DNA of 64,000 nt from an uncultured Ruminococcus sp. (GTDB lineage: Bacteria; Bacillota; Clostridia; Oscillospirales; Acutalibacteraceae): positions 377,117-441,116 of the forward strand of contig CACXBF010000001.1 in NCBI GenBank assembly GCA_902765855.1. Reading direction: 5' to 3'. Positions 51,246 to 60,387 of the stretch are shown one piece after another (positions within the stretch are counted from its first letter, which is position 1; every line of letters begins with the position of its first letter). The notes under the pieces are model-generated. The model was not told the origin of the DNA. It did no database searches and saw only the letters and a list, made by a program, of their open reading frames with translations. The position numbers were made by a program, and so were the translations under genes.

Positions 51246-53117
51246 TTAGTCATCAATCTGATTTTCAGGGATTGGAGGAATTACTTTATCAGAACCGAAA
51301 TAGATGTTATACCAAAGTAAGAAAACATAGATTGTCCAAACCTTGCGGCTGTTATCTTCTTTGTTGTGAAAATGCTCGTCAAGAAGCTCAACAAGAACAT
51401 CAGTGTTAAAGAACATTTCAGCAGTTTCAGATTTAAACATATCCTTAACAATGTTATAGAATTTTTCGTCACGGAGCCAAACTCTTGTAGGAACAGGAAA
51501 ACCAAGCTTTTCCTTTTGAGCAGTTTCCTTTGGAAGATGACGGAGAGCAGCCATACGCATTGCATACTTTGTGTTCTTTCTATTTACACGAAGATTTGTA
51601 GGAAGCTTTCTCGCAACCTCAAAAACCTTTCTGTCAAGGAACGGAACACGAAGTTCAAGAGAGTTAGCCATACTCATACGGTCAGCCTTGAGAAGAATAT
51701 CACCGACCATCCAAAGGTTGATATCGAGATATTGCATCTTGGTAACATCATCATAGCCACGAACTCTGTCATAAAACTTTTTGCAAAGGTCCTGTGGACG
51801 AGTTACGATTGAAGTATCCTTGAGGATTTCATCTTTTTCTTTATCATCAAATAGGAAAGCATTACCTATGAACTTTTCTTCAGTAACTCTTTCGCCACGA
51901 AGAATAAAGCCTCTGCCCTTGATGTGTGGCATCTTGCGAGCCTTGTTAGCTAAAGCAGTTCTTGCCTTTTGGTTGAAAATCTTCTGATAGAGCTTAAATA
52001 CATGAGGTTCATTATAGACAGTGTATCCGCCAAAAAGTTCGTCGGCGCCTTCGCCTGAGAGAACAACTTTTACATATTTACTTGCTAACTTTGAAACAAA
52101 GTAAAGTGCAATACATGATGGGTCTGCGAGAGGTTGGTCCATCTGATACTGAACCTTAGGAACAGCCCCCCAGAATTCATCAGAGCCGATAAGCTTTGTG
52201 TGGTGGTCAACGCCGATTTTTTCAGAAAGACGCTTTGCCCAGCTTATTTCGTTGTAGTGGTCGCCGAAGTCAAAACCGACAGTAAATGTCTTTTGGTCAG
52301 CAAAGTATGTTGAAACATAGCTTGAGTCAACACCGCTTGAAAGGAAACAACCAACCTCAACATCACTGATTTTGTGAGCATTAACAGAATCCTCAAATAC
52401 AGCCTCGATTTCATCAACAGCTTTATCAAGTGTGAGTGATTCATCAGGCTTAAAAGTAGCCTCGAAATATCTTGTAGTAGTAACCTTGCCGTCCTTATAC
52501 CAAAGGTAATGTCCCGGTAAAAGACAGTAAATGCCCTCAAAGAAAGTTTCAGGCGGAACTACATATTGGAAAGAAAGGTAGTTATCAAGAGCCTTATGGT
52601 TGAATTTCTTTTTATATTTCGGATATTCAAGAATACTCTTAATTTCAGAGGCATAGACGAAAGAACCGTCAACCATAGCGTAGTGCATAGGCTTTATGCC
52701 AAAGAAATCTCTTGCAATAAATAAAGAGCCGTCCTTTGTGTTGTGAATTGCAAAACCAAACATACCTCGGAGCTTCATAAGCATATCCTCGCCCCATTCT
52801 TCAAAGGCATGGATGAGAACTTCGGAGTCTGTCTGAGTATAAAACTTATGACCAGCCTCCATAAGTTCCTTACGCAAATCCTTATAGTTATAAATTTCTC
52901 CGTTAAACATAAGAACGAGTGATTTATCTTCATTATATATAGGCTGACTACCTGCATCAAGGTCTATAATACTAAGACGGCGAAAGCCCATAGAAATCTT
53001 GTCGCTTGTATAGTAGCCGTAGCTATCAGGACCTCTGTGAGTGATAACATCGGTCATTCTTTTAAGGACATCATCTCTGTCGATTATTTCGCCAGTAAAT
53101 CCGCATAATCCGCACAT
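51246..53117 (-). CDS. asnB: Asparagine synthase (glutamine-hydrolysing)
   Basis: 623 residues. The N-terminal class II amidotransferase begins MCGLCGFTGE (Cys2 nucleophile), with ITHRGPDSYGYY, IYNEDKSLVLMFNGEIYN and RGMFGFAI. The synthetase has the PP-loop SSGVDSSYVS, VVLSGEGADELFGGY and ELRVPFLDRKVFE. It makes asparagine from aspartate, ATP and glutamine. It has its own sigma-A promoter. Confidence 0.95.
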   Translation of the reverse strand: MCGLCGFTGEIIDRDDVLKRMTDVITHRGPDSYGYYTSDKISMGFRRLSIIDLDAGSQPIYNEDKSLVLMFNGEIYNYKDLRKELMEAGHKFYTQTDSEVLIHAFEEWGEDMLMKLRGMFGFAIHNTKDGSLFIARDFFGIKPMHYAMVDGSFVYASEIKSILEYPKYKKKFNHKALDNYLSFQYVVPPETFFEGIYCLLPGHYLWYKDGKVTTTRYFEATFKPDESLTLDKAVDEIEAVFEDSVNAHKISDVEVGCFLSSGVDSSYVSTYFADQKTFTVGFDFGDHYNEISWAKRLSEKIGVDHHTKLIGSDEFWGAVPKVQYQMDQPLADPSCIALYFVSKLASKYVKVVLSGEGADELFGGYTVYNEPHVFKLYQKIFNQKARTALANKARKMPHIKGRGFILRGERVTEEKFIGNAFLFDDKEKDEILKDTSIVTRPQDLCKKFYDRVRGYDDVTKMQYLDINLWMVGDILLKADRMSMANSLELRVPFLDRKVFEVARKLPTNLRVNRKNTKYAMRMAALRHLPKETAQKEKLGFPVPTRVWLRDEKFYNIVKDMFKSETAEMFFNTDVLVELLDEHFHNKEDNSRKVWTIYVFLLWYNIYFGSDKVIPPIPENQIDD

Positions 53118-53166
53118 AATTATCTTCCCTTCATTTTATGAACAGTCATTTTACAAAACTATACCA

Positions 53167-53195
53167 ATTTTATCACACAGAGAATAATCTTTCAA
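53167..53195 (-). promoter_or_regulatory. asnB promoter
   Basis: Minus-strand TTGAAA, 17-base spacer, TAAAAT, about 50 bases before the start. Confidence 0.75.
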
Positions 53196-53296
53196 CTATT
53201 TTGAAGTGGGTTTTATTCTATAAATATAATTAGCTTGTTTTTCGATGTAAACTTTGTAAAATATGTTAAGGTCAGAAGAAGTAATAAATTTAATTT

Positions 53297-53325
53297 ACCC
53301 TGTAAATTTACTAAAATTACAGGGT
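53297..53325. other. Hairpin in the asnB-MurT2 gap
   Basis: ACCCTGTAA pairs with TTACAGGGT. It lies upstream of the -35 of the MurT-like operon 2, so it may be an operator for either divergent unit. The rest of 53118-53449 shows only promoters. Confidence 0.45.
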
Positions 53326-53356
53326 GAAATCGTGAAAAAGCCTGATTTCTTGCCAC

Positions 53357-53385
53357 TTGTTTTTTGCTCTTGCGTATTGTATAAT
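53357..53385 (+). promoter_or_regulatory. Promoter of MurT/GatD-like operon 2
   Basis: TTGTTT (53357-53362), 17-base spacer, TATAAT (53380-53385). Confidence 0.65.
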
Positions 53386-53449
53386 CAATTAGATAATTTT
53401 GTAATATGATTTGATTAAATCGTTTTTTATTTTAGGAGGAAATTATTAT

Positions 53450-54811
53450 ATGCTGAGATTTATTATTAGCCTTTGGGCATCAAAGCTGTGCCTATTTTTA
53501 TTTAAGCATACAGGCAGAGAGCGTGACGACAGACCGGGTATTCTTGCTCTCAGACTTTGCCCGAATTTTCTTGATAGAGTTAAGAAACCACCGCTTGTTG
53601 TCGCTGTTACAGGAACAAACGGTAAAACAACAATATCAAATCTTGTCAGCAATATATTAAATCTTGAGGGAAAAAAGGTTGCGTATAATACATGGGGAGC
53701 TAACTATAAGGCAGGACAGGCAAGATGCTTGCTTGATGCTGTAAGTATTTTCAACAGACCTACTAAAGACGCAGCAGTTGTTGAAGTTGATGAACTTCTT
53801 TCATATAAGACTTTGCCGTGGATTCAACCGAATTATGTTATAGTAACTAATATTTGTCGTGACTCAATAAGAAGAAATGCTCATCAGGACCTTATTTTCA
53901 GCAGAATAAATCAAGGCGTATCAAAGCTTCCAAATGCTACGCTTATCCTTAATGCTGATGACCCGAATAGTAGTTTCTTAGGCGAAAATAACAATAAGCG
54001 TTTCTTTGCAATAGCGGACCAACACGCTGATGTTTTTGAAACAAATGTTTCAGACTTCCCTGTTTGTCCTAAGTGTGGAACTGTTCCGGTATTTAATTAC
54101 CGCCATTATCGTGCAATCGGAAATTTCTATTGCCCTAATTGCGGTTTGAAATCCAAGACAGGAGATTTCATTGGAACTAAGCTTGATTTTGATAAAAGAG
54201 AAATGCTTGTCAAAGAAAAGGACGGAGAATTTAAATATCCGCTTGTTTCTGATACAATTTTTAATGCCTTTAATATTATGGCTATCATCACACTTTTCCG
54301 TACTATTGGATATTCCCCGGAGGTTATTGCTGAGCATATTAAGCATATTAAGCTTCCTGAAAACAGAGTTGCCTGTGAAGATTTGGGCAAGATAAAAATG
54401 TACACATTCTCCGCAAAAGGACAGAATGTTTCTGCGGCCTCTACCGTATTTGAATATCTCGCAAAAGAACCATCAAAGAAAGAGCTTATTCTTTTGCTTG
54501 ATGAACATTACGGAGATGACCCTAATATTGAAACAATCACTTGGTTATATGAAACTGATTTTGAATATCTCAACAATGAGAATATAAAAAAGATTATCGT
54601 TGCAGGTCAGCGTTACCTTGATTATAAGCTTCGTTTGCGTCTTGCAGGAATCCCTGTTGAAAAAACCGTTTGCGTTTTTGATGAACAAACTATTCCGGAT
54701 TATGTATCAACAGACGGAATCGAATCAATCTATGTTCTGCACGATGTTACAACAGTTCTCAGAGCTAAGAAGATTAAGGACAAAATTAAAGAAAAAATCA
54801 CAAACCAATGA
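53450..54811 (+). CDS. MurT-like Mur ligase (DUF1727), copy 2
   Basis: 453 residues from ATG 53450 with AGGAGGA upstream. P-loop VTGTNGKTT (53-61), YVIVTNICRDSIRR, LNADDPNSSF, a Cys4 zinc ribbon (CPKC, CPNC, ~205-230) and a DUF1727-like C-terminus (SAASTVFEYLAKEPSKK, TITWLYETDFEYL). It differs from canonical MurT in RDSIRR (usual RDQLDR) and LDEHYGDDPN (usual NDxxADGxD). It is clearly related to the 12979 protein but diverged. First gene of an operon with a GatD-like gene and an ATP-grasp gene. A ligase role on a cell-wall precursor or another peptide is likely; the substrate is not known. Confidence 0.87.
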   Translation: MLRFIISLWASKLCLFLFKHTGRERDDRPGILALRLCPNFLDRVKKPPLVVAVTGTNGKTTISNLVSNILNLEGKKVAYNTWGANYKAGQARCLLDAVSIFNRPTKDAAVVEVDELLSYKTLPWIQPNYVIVTNICRDSIRRNAHQDLIFSRINQGVSKLPNATLILNADDPNSSFLGENNNKRFFAIADQHADVFETNVSDFPVCPKCGTVPVFNYRHYRAIGNFYCPNCGLKSKTGDFIGTKLDFDKREMLVKEKDGEFKYPLVSDTIFNAFNIMAIITLFRTIGYSPEVIAEHIKHIKLPENRVACEDLGKIKMYTFSAKGQNVSAASTVFEYLAKEPSKKELILLLDEHYGDDPNIETITWLYETDFEYLNNENIKKIIVAGQRYLDYKLRLRLAGIPVEKTVCVFDEQTIPDYVSTDGIESIYVLHDVTTVLRAKKIKDKIKEKITNQ

Positions 54812-54828
54812 GCCAATAAGGAGGATAT

Positions 54829-55560
54829 ATGAAAATAGAAGTACTTTACCCCGAACTTTCTAATCTTTACGGAGATTATTACAACGCTAAATATCTTGCT
54901 ATGTGTATTCCGGATAGTCAGACAGTTTTTACCTCAAATAATGATAAACCCGCTTTTCTTAGCGAAAAAGTTGATATAATCTGTATGGGTTCTATGTCAG
55001 AAAGAAATCAGGAATTTGCAATTAAACATCTTATGCCATATAAGGATAAAATCAAAGAGCTTGTAGATAATGGAACTTTCTTTCTTGCAACCGGAAATTC
55101 CTTTGAAATTTTCGGCGACCATATAGAAGATGACGGCAAAAAAATAGAATGTCTTGGCGCTATAGATTTTTATTCAAAGCGTCAGATGAATGATAGAAGA
55201 AATTGCTTTTTCCTTGGAGATTTCCAAACAGAAAAAGGTGAAGATATTAAAATAGTAGGTCATAAATCGCAGTTCTCATTCTCGCATGGAAAGGCTACCG
55301 AAAAGCCATTTATAAGTGTTGAGGGTGGTTTTGGAATAAACCTTGATAGCAAGAACGAAGGCGTTCATTATAAGAATTTCTTTGGAACATATATCCTTGG
55401 TCCGTTTATTATGCTTAATCCGCAATTTTTAAAGTACCTATTAAGGTCAATGAATCTCAATGATAGCTTACTTTATGAAGAAGAAATCAATAATGCATAT
55501 GCTGACAGATTAAAAAGGCTTCAGCGTGAAGGCACAGAATTTCTTATGGGAGCGGAATAA
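54829..55560 (+). CDS. GatD-like amidotransferase homologue lacking the catalytic Cys and His, copy 2
   Basis: 243 residues. GatD-like framework: VLYPELSNLYGDYYNAKYL, GSMSERNQEFA, ECLGAIDFYSK, VHYKNFFGTYILGP. The nucleophile motif ICGGYQFLG is replaced by ATGNSFEIFG, and the His of GTYLHGP is Leu. The change is the same type as in copy 1, so it is a shared feature, not a sequencing error. AAGGAGG precedes the ATG, 17 bases after the MurT-like stop. It is probably a non-catalytic partner subunit. Confidence 0.83.
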   Translation: MKIEVLYPELSNLYGDYYNAKYLAMCIPDSQTVFTSNNDKPAFLSEKVDIICMGSMSERNQEFAIKHLMPYKDKIKELVDNGTFFLATGNSFEIFGDHIEDDGKKIECLGAIDFYSKRQMNDRRNCFFLGDFQTEKGEDIKIVGHKSQFSFSHGKATEKPFISVEGGFGINLDSKNEGVHYKNFFGTYILGPFIMLNPQFLKYLLRSMNLNDSLLYEEEINNAYADRLKRLQREGTEFLMGAE

Positions 55561-55587
55561 TTTTATCAAAGGTTTGGTGTTTATAAT

Positions 55588-56586
55588 ATGGGAAAAGTCG
55601 GGTTTCTTATTAAGCGTATAGCGACTCTTGATTATAAAAATCTTATGAAAACAGCAGGCGAAGTTCATAAGGCAAGCGGAAAGAGCAGAATTTCAGCTTT
55701 TACAGATATAGTTAAGTGCGGAATGAAATATCAGGCTGGCTATATGGATTATAAGCTTTTTAAGATGTATGAGCTTAGCAATGAAGAAAGAGCAAAAATT
55801 CTTACTCGTGGCAAAAATGATGCATATGTCCGCCGTCTTAATGATAAGGAGTATGTCGGAATCTTCTCTGATAAAGCTGAATTTAATAAGCATTTTGATA
55901 AGTACCTTTGCCGTGAATGGATTTTGCTTGATGGAAATAATGAAGCTGATTTCGCCAAATTTATTCAAAATAAGGAACAGATTATAGTAAAGCCTTTAGG
56001 CTTGTGCTGTGGTAGAGGAATTGAGATTTTAGACCCAAGAAAATATAGTGTACATGAACTTTATGACTATCTTATGAAAAATCAAAGCTACCTTGTTGAA
56101 GAAGTTGTAAAGCAAAGTGCCGAAATTTCAGCAATTTACCCTTCATCTGTAAATACAATAAGAATAGTTACAGTGCTTAGCGATAATAATGTTCCGTCTA
56201 TTGTCGGTGCATATATGAGAATAGGAACAGGCGGAAATGTTGTTGATAACTTCAACCATGGTGGAATAACAGCTCCTATAAATATAGAAACCGGAAAAAT
56301 TGAGCATAAGGCTCGAAATAAGAGCAATGTATATTTCAGCAATCATCCGGATACAAACGCTCAGATTCTTGGATTTACAATTCCAAATTGGTCTGGACTT
56401 ACTGATTATGCGAAAAGCCTTGCTTTGGTTATGCCTAAGATGAGATATGTCGGTTGGGATATTTGCATTACAGAAAAGGGCTTTGCGGTTATCGAAGCAA
56501 ACGAATATCCGGGCAACGACCTCTATCAGATTCCAAAGGAAGATATTGGAACAGCAAATCTTATAGAAGATGCTCTTAAAAAATAA
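55588..56586 (+). CDS. Sugar-transfer-associated ATP-grasp family protein
   Basis: 332 residues. The ATP-grasp core has IVKPLGLCCGRGIEIL (ATP loop), YLVEEVVKQSAEISAIYP, VNTIRIVTVL, GAYMRIGTGGNVVDNFNHGG and a final metal site AVIEANEYPGNDLYQIP. This pattern fits the ATPgrasp_ST group, found near polysaccharide and cell-surface genes and thought to join carboxylates to amines. It lies 27 bases after the GatD-like gene and is likely the third gene of the operon. Substrates are unknown. Confidence 0.82.
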   Translation: MGKVGFLIKRIATLDYKNLMKTAGEVHKASGKSRISAFTDIVKCGMKYQAGYMDYKLFKMYELSNEERAKILTRGKNDAYVRRLNDKEYVGIFSDKAEFNKHFDKYLCREWILLDGNNEADFAKFIQNKEQIIVKPLGLCCGRGIEILDPRKYSVHELYDYLMKNQSYLVEEVVKQSAEISAIYPSSVNTIRIVTVLSDNNVPSIVGAYMRIGTGGNVVDNFNHGGITAPINIETGKIEHKARNKSNVYFSNHPDTNAQILGFTIPNWSGLTDYAKSLALVMPKMRYVGWDICITEKGFAVIEANEYPGNDLYQIPKEDIGTANLIEDALKK

Positions 56587-56636
56587 TTGTTACATCTTAG
56601 AAGACTATTGTTTAGCTAATACACTTATTTAGACAA

Positions 56637-56775
56637 ATAAAAGTTTCGCTCGAGGTGGCAAGTCGCCACAGCCGAGACGCGTAATCGCTCGATAAGTCTC
56701 GCTCGTAGTGTATATGGTAAGTTAATTGACGCGAATGTGGAAACTACCGATGAGCTACCATATGGGCGAACACAG
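56637..56775 (+). repeat. Hairpin repeat, module II (copy 4)
   Basis: AAAAGTTTCGCTCGAG leads into a variable hairpin GTGGC/GCCAC (56655-56669), the core 56674-56705 (GAGACGCGTAATCGCTCG, two changes) and an outer stem ATATGGTA (56712-56719) with TACCATAT (56756-56763). The paired bases differ from all other copies. The 56587-56959 gap otherwise holds the rpmE promoter. Confidence 0.8.
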
Positions 56776-56890
56776 TTTGATCCTACACTTAAATCATTAG
56801 TATATTTTTGATAATTTTAAAAAATATTATTAACCAACATCTATTATCAAACTTGCGTTAATTTATTATAGATTTTTCTTGAAATTTATC

Positions 56891-56919
56891 TTGCATTTTC
56901 TGTTTTGTTGTGGTATAAT
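56891..56919 (+). promoter_or_regulatory. rpmE promoter
   Basis: TTGCAT (56891-56896), 17-base spacer, TATAAT (56914-56919). Confidence 0.8.
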
Positions 56920-56959
56920 TGATTTTGTTATGTAGCAGTGTTGAAAGAGGTGAACCGAA

Positions 56960-57163
56960 ATGAAAGAGAATATTCATCCAAATTATAAGCAGACAACTAT
57001 TACCTGTGCTTGTGGTAATGTTATCGAAACAGGCTCCACAAAGCAGGATATCCGTGTTGAAATATGCTCAAAGTGCCATCCGTTCTTTACAGGCAGACAG
57101 AAGCTCGTAGATACAGGCGGTCGTGTCGATAAGTTCAGAAAGCGTTACGGCATGGGCAAATAA
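56960..57163 (+). CDS. rpmE: 50S ribosomal protein L31 (zinc-binding type)
   Basis: 67 residues. Cysteines C16, C18, C37 and C40 ([12 protein letters not shown], then [12 protein letters not shown]) make this the C+ form. L31 sits at the subunit interface. AGAGGTGA precedes the ATG, and a terminator follows at once. Confidence 0.97.
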   Translation: MKENIHPNYKQTTITCACGNVIETGSTKQDIRVEICSKCHPFFTGRQKLVDTGGRVDKFRKRYGMGK

Positions 57164-57178
57164 TTATGTTTTATGAAA

Positions 57179-57206
57179 GGACGACACAGTTTGTGTCGTC
57201 TTTTTT
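57179..57206 (+). terminator. rpmE terminator
   Basis: GACGACACA pairs with TGTGTCGTC around a three-base loop, followed by six Ts. It sits between rpmE and the yigZ start, so the longer start of the next gene at 57173 is unlikely. Confidence 0.9.
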
Positions 57207-57223
57207 GTTTGGTGGGATATTTT

Positions 57224-57847
57224 ATGGAGATATATAAAACAATTAAAAATGAAGCTCAGGACGAATTTGTCGAACGCCGTTCAAAATTTATAGGTTATAT
57301 CAAGCCTGTTCAAAAGGAACAAGAAGCTATCGACTTTATAAACGAAAAAAAGCGTATCCACTGGGACGCAACTCATAATGTATATGCTTATATTTTGCGT
57401 AATGGTCAGATAAAGAGATATTCCGATGACGGAGAGCCTCAGGGCACAGCGGGTATTCCTGTACTTGATGTTTTGCAAAAAGCCAGAATCGTTGATGTTG
57501 TGGTAGTAGTTACAAGATATTTCGGCGGAATACTTCTTGGCGGTGGAGGACTTGTCAGAGCATATTCTCACGGAGCGTCCATTGCCGTTAATGCAGGCGG
57601 AATAATTACAATGGAAAAATCCCTAAAAGTTGCTTTGAACTGTGATTATAACCAGTATGGTAAGCTTTCAGGTTTAGTTCCGTCATTTGGTGGAAATATA
57701 TACAATAGTGAATTTACAGATTGTGTTGGCTTGGAATTTTATTTGCCAAAGGATAAATATGAGCCTTTTATAAAAGAACTTGCAGATGTAACTTGTGGAA
57801 GTGTTGAAGCAGAAATTATAGGCGAAGAATGGGTAGAGGCAAGTTAA
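57224..57847 (+). CDS. YigZ/IMPACT family protein
   Basis: 207 residues from ATG 57224 with GGTGGGA upstream. The UPF0029 N-terminal domain has RRSKFIGYIKPVQ, HWDATHNVYAYIL, YSDDGEPQGTAGIPVLDVL and VVVVTRYFGGILLGGGGLVRAYS; the C-terminal ~70 residues form the small DUF1949 domain. It is a conserved protein of unclear role, perhaps linked to ribosomes or stress as in eukaryotic IMPACT. Confidence 0.92.
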   Translation: MEIYKTIKNEAQDEFVERRSKFIGYIKPVQKEQEAIDFINEKKRIHWDATHNVYAYILRNGQIKRYSDDGEPQGTAGIPVLDVLQKARIVDVVVVVTRYFGGILLGGGGLVRAYSHGASIAVNAGGIITMEKSLKVALNCDYNQYGKLSGLVPSFGGNIYNSEFTDCVGLEFYLPKDKYEPFIKELADVTCGSVEAEIIGEEWVEAS

Positions 57848-57945
57848 CTTCATAAGGCAATAGTATTCTGTATTTGTAATAAAATTATTGGCTTTCTTTG
57901 ACAATATTTTTACATCTGGCAGCTCAATATATTATTGTTTAAACA

Positions 57946-57974
57946 TTGACAAAGGGATAAATAAGGTCTAAAAT
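57946..57974 (+). promoter_or_regulatory. Promoter of the EctB-like aminotransferase
   Basis: TTGACA (57946-57951), 17-base spacer, TAAAAT (57969-57974). Confidence 0.75.
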
Positions 57975-58054
57975 TTATTCTGTTAGAAAGCAACTTGTTT
58001 TGAATGGCATTTTGCCAGAACAAAACAACTTATAATTGGAAGGGGTATGAATTT

Positions 58055-59320
58055 ATGAATACCGAAGTTTTTGAAAACTATGAATCCAGCGTTCGTTCAT
58101 ATTGCAGAAGATTTCCTACAGTTTTTAAGAAATCTAAGGGTGCGTTTATGTATGACGAGAACGGCGAAAGATATATCGACTTTTTCTGCGGTGCAGGTGC
58201 AGTAAACTACGGACATAATAATGATTATATCAAGCCAAAGCTTATTGAATATATTGAGAATGACGGCATTATGCACGCTCTTGATATGTATACAACTCCA
58301 AAGAGAGAGCTTATTGAATATCTTGAAGAAAACATTCTCAAGCCAAGAGGACTGAATTTCAAGGTTATGTTCCCAGGACCTACCGGTACAAATGCAGTCG
58401 AGGCTGCTTTAAAGCTTGCTCGTAAGGCAAAGGGAAGAAGCAATGTATTTTCTCTTATGGGTTGTTTCCACGGAATGACTCTTGGTGCATTGGCTCTTAC
58501 AACTGATTCAGCAGCAAGAAAGGGTGCAGGTGTTAAGCTTAACGATGTAACACATATTCCTGCTCCTTATATGTATCCTGGTTTTGATACTATTAAGTAT
58601 ATGCAAGATTTGCTTGACGATGACCATTCAGGTATAGAGAAGCCGGCAGCACTTGTTATAGAAACAGTTCAGGCTGAGGGCGGAATTCATGTTCTTGATG
58701 TAGAATGGTTAAAGGCTGCAAGAAAATTCTGCGATGATAATGATATAGTTCTTATCGTAGATGATATTCAGGTTGGCTGTGCAAGAACAGGCACATATTT
58801 TTCATTTGAGAGAGCTGGAATAGTTCCTGATATTGTTGTCCTTTCAAAATCAATCGGTGGCTATGGTTTACCGCTCGCATTGACACTTGTTAATCCTGCA
58901 ATCGACTGCTTTACACCGGGCGAACATAACGGAACTTTCAGAGGCAATCAGCTTTCATTCATTGCCGCTAAAGCCGGTCTTGAATATATGCTCGAAAATA
59001 AGGTTGAAAAGCAAGTTCAGGAAAAAGCACCTATCGTTAAGGAATTTATCGAAAAAGAAATTCTTCCACTTGATAGCCGTTTGAAGCTTCGTGGAATTGG
59101 TCTTATCTGGGGTATTGATTGCTCAGAATTCCCTGATAAGAATTTCAGCGATAAGGTTACAAGAAAGGCATTTGACCATAAACTTATAATAGAGCTTGCA
59201 GGTAGAGACAATTCTGTTGTAAAACTTATGCCTCCGCTTGTAATTGACAAAGAAACTCTTATAGAGGGACTCAAAGCTCTTAAAGCGGCTGTTGAAGATT
59301 GCCTTAAAGAATTAAACTAA
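58055..59320 (+). CDS. EctB-like diaminobutyrate-2-oxoglutarate aminotransferase
   Basis: 421 residues from ATG 58055 with GAAGGGG upstream; longer frames are rejected. Class III PLP aminotransferase: CGAGAVNYGHNN, FPGPTGTNAVEAALKLAR, GCFHGMTLGALALT, LVIETVQAEGG, LIVDDIQVGCARTG (Asp) and the PLP Lys in VLSKSIGGYGLPLA. The best family fit is EctB, which makes L-2,4-diaminobutyrate from aspartate semialdehyde. ectA and ectC are not nearby, so ectoine synthesis is not supported. It may make diaminobutyrate for another product, or be a 4-aminobutyrate or ornithine-type enzyme. Confidence 0.8.
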   Translation: MNTEVFENYESSVRSYCRRFPTVFKKSKGAFMYDENGERYIDFFCGAGAVNYGHNNDYIKPKLIEYIENDGIMHALDMYTTPKRELIEYLEENILKPRGLNFKVMFPGPTGTNAVEAALKLARKAKGRSNVFSLMGCFHGMTLGALALTTDSAARKGAGVKLNDVTHIPAPYMYPGFDTIKYMQDLLDDDHSGIEKPAALVIETVQAEGGIHVLDVEWLKAARKFCDDNDIVLIVDDIQVGCARTGTYFSFERAGIVPDIVVLSKSIGGYGLPLALTLVNPAIDCFTPGEHNGTFRGNQLSFIAAKAGLEYMLENKVEKQVQEKAPIVKEFIEKEILPLDSRLKLRGIGLIWGIDCSEFPDKNFSDKVTRKAFDHKLIIELAGRDNSVVKLMPPLVIDKETLIEGLKALKAAVEDCLKELN

Positions 59321-59406
59321 AGATAATTTAAAGTTGAAACTTTTAACATTAAAATCTATTTGCATATTTTTTAGGGAAAAGGCTTTATATTTTCATCAGA
59401 ATATTG

Positions 59407-59412
59407 TATAAT
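59407..59412 (+). promoter_or_regulatory. -10 box of fba
   Basis: TATAAT 64 bases ahead of the start codon; the -35 (TTTATA at 59384-59389) is poor. Confidence 0.5.
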
Positions 59413-59475
59413 ATATATGCAACGCAAGGCGAATATAAAGTAGCAATGCGTAAATAATTATGGAGTGTGATAAAA

Positions 59476-60342
59476 ATGCCATTAGTTAATGCAAAGGAAA
59501 TGCTTACAAAGGCAAAGGCAGGTCATTATGCTGTCGGTCAGTTTAACATCAACAATCTCGAATGGACAAAGGCTATCCTCCTTACTGCTCAAGAGCTTAA
59601 CTCACCAGTTATCCTCGGTGTTTCAGAGGGTGCAGGTAAGTATATGTGCGGCTATAAGACAGTTGTGGGTATGGTTAACGGTATGCTCGAGGAACTCAAC
59701 ATCACAGTTCCTGTTGCTCTTCACCTTGACCACGGCAGCTACGAAGGTGCAAAGAAATGCATCGAGGCTGGCTTCAGCTCAATTATGTTCGATGGTTCTC
59801 ACTATCCAATCGCTGAAAATATCGAAAAGACAAAGGAACTCGTTGCTATCTGCAATGAGAAGGGACTCAGCATCGAGGCAGAAGTTGGTTCTATCGGTGG
59901 TGAAGAAGACGGCGTTATCGGTATGGGCGAGTGTGCAGACCCTAACGAGTGCAAGCAAATTGCTGACCTCGGCGTAACAATGCTCGCAGCTGGTATTGGT
60001 AACATTCATGGTAAGTATCCTGCAAACTGGAAGGGACTTAGCTTTGAAACTCTTGATGCTGTTCAACAGCTCACAGGTGCTATGCCACTCGTTCTTCACG
60101 GTGGTACAGGTATCCCTGCAGATATGATTAAGAAGGCTATTTCTCTTGGCGTTTCTAAGATTAACGTTAATACAGAGTGCCAGCTTGCATTCGCAGATGC
60201 TACAAGAAAGTACATCGAAGCAGGCAAGGATCTCGAGGGCAAGGGCTTCGACCCAAGAAAGCTTCTTGCACCGGGCTTTGAGGCTATCAAGGCTACTGTT
60301 AAGGAAAAGATGGAACTCTTCGGTTCTGTTGACAAGGCTTAA
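59476..60342 (+). CDS. fba: Class II fructose-bisphosphate aldolase
   Basis: 288 residues from ATG 59476; a GTG at 59467 lies on the GGAG ribosome site and is rejected. Zn-dependent barrel: VGQFNINNLEWTKAI, VPVALHLDHGSYE (zinc His), FSSIMFDGSHYP, EAEVGSIGGEEDG, GNIHGKYP and VLHGGTGIP. It splits fructose 1,6-bisphosphate. Heavily biased codons indicate high expression. Confidence 0.96.
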   Translation: MPLVNAKEMLTKAKAGHYAVGQFNINNLEWTKAILLTAQELNSPVILGVSEGAGKYMCGYKTVVGMVNGMLEELNITVPVALHLDHGSYEGAKKCIEAGFSSIMFDGSHYPIAENIEKTKELVAICNEKGLSIEAEVGSIGGEEDGVIGMGECADPNECKQIADLGVTMLAAGIGNIHGKYPANWKGLSFETLDAVQQLTGAMPLVLHGGTGIPADMIKKAISLGVSKINVNTECQLAFADATRKYIEAGKDLEGKGFDPRKLLAPGFEAIKATVKEKMELFGSVDKA

Positions 60343-60387
60343 TCTGATTTTATAAGTTTATTCTCCCTGTTTGAGGAGGTTATTCTG

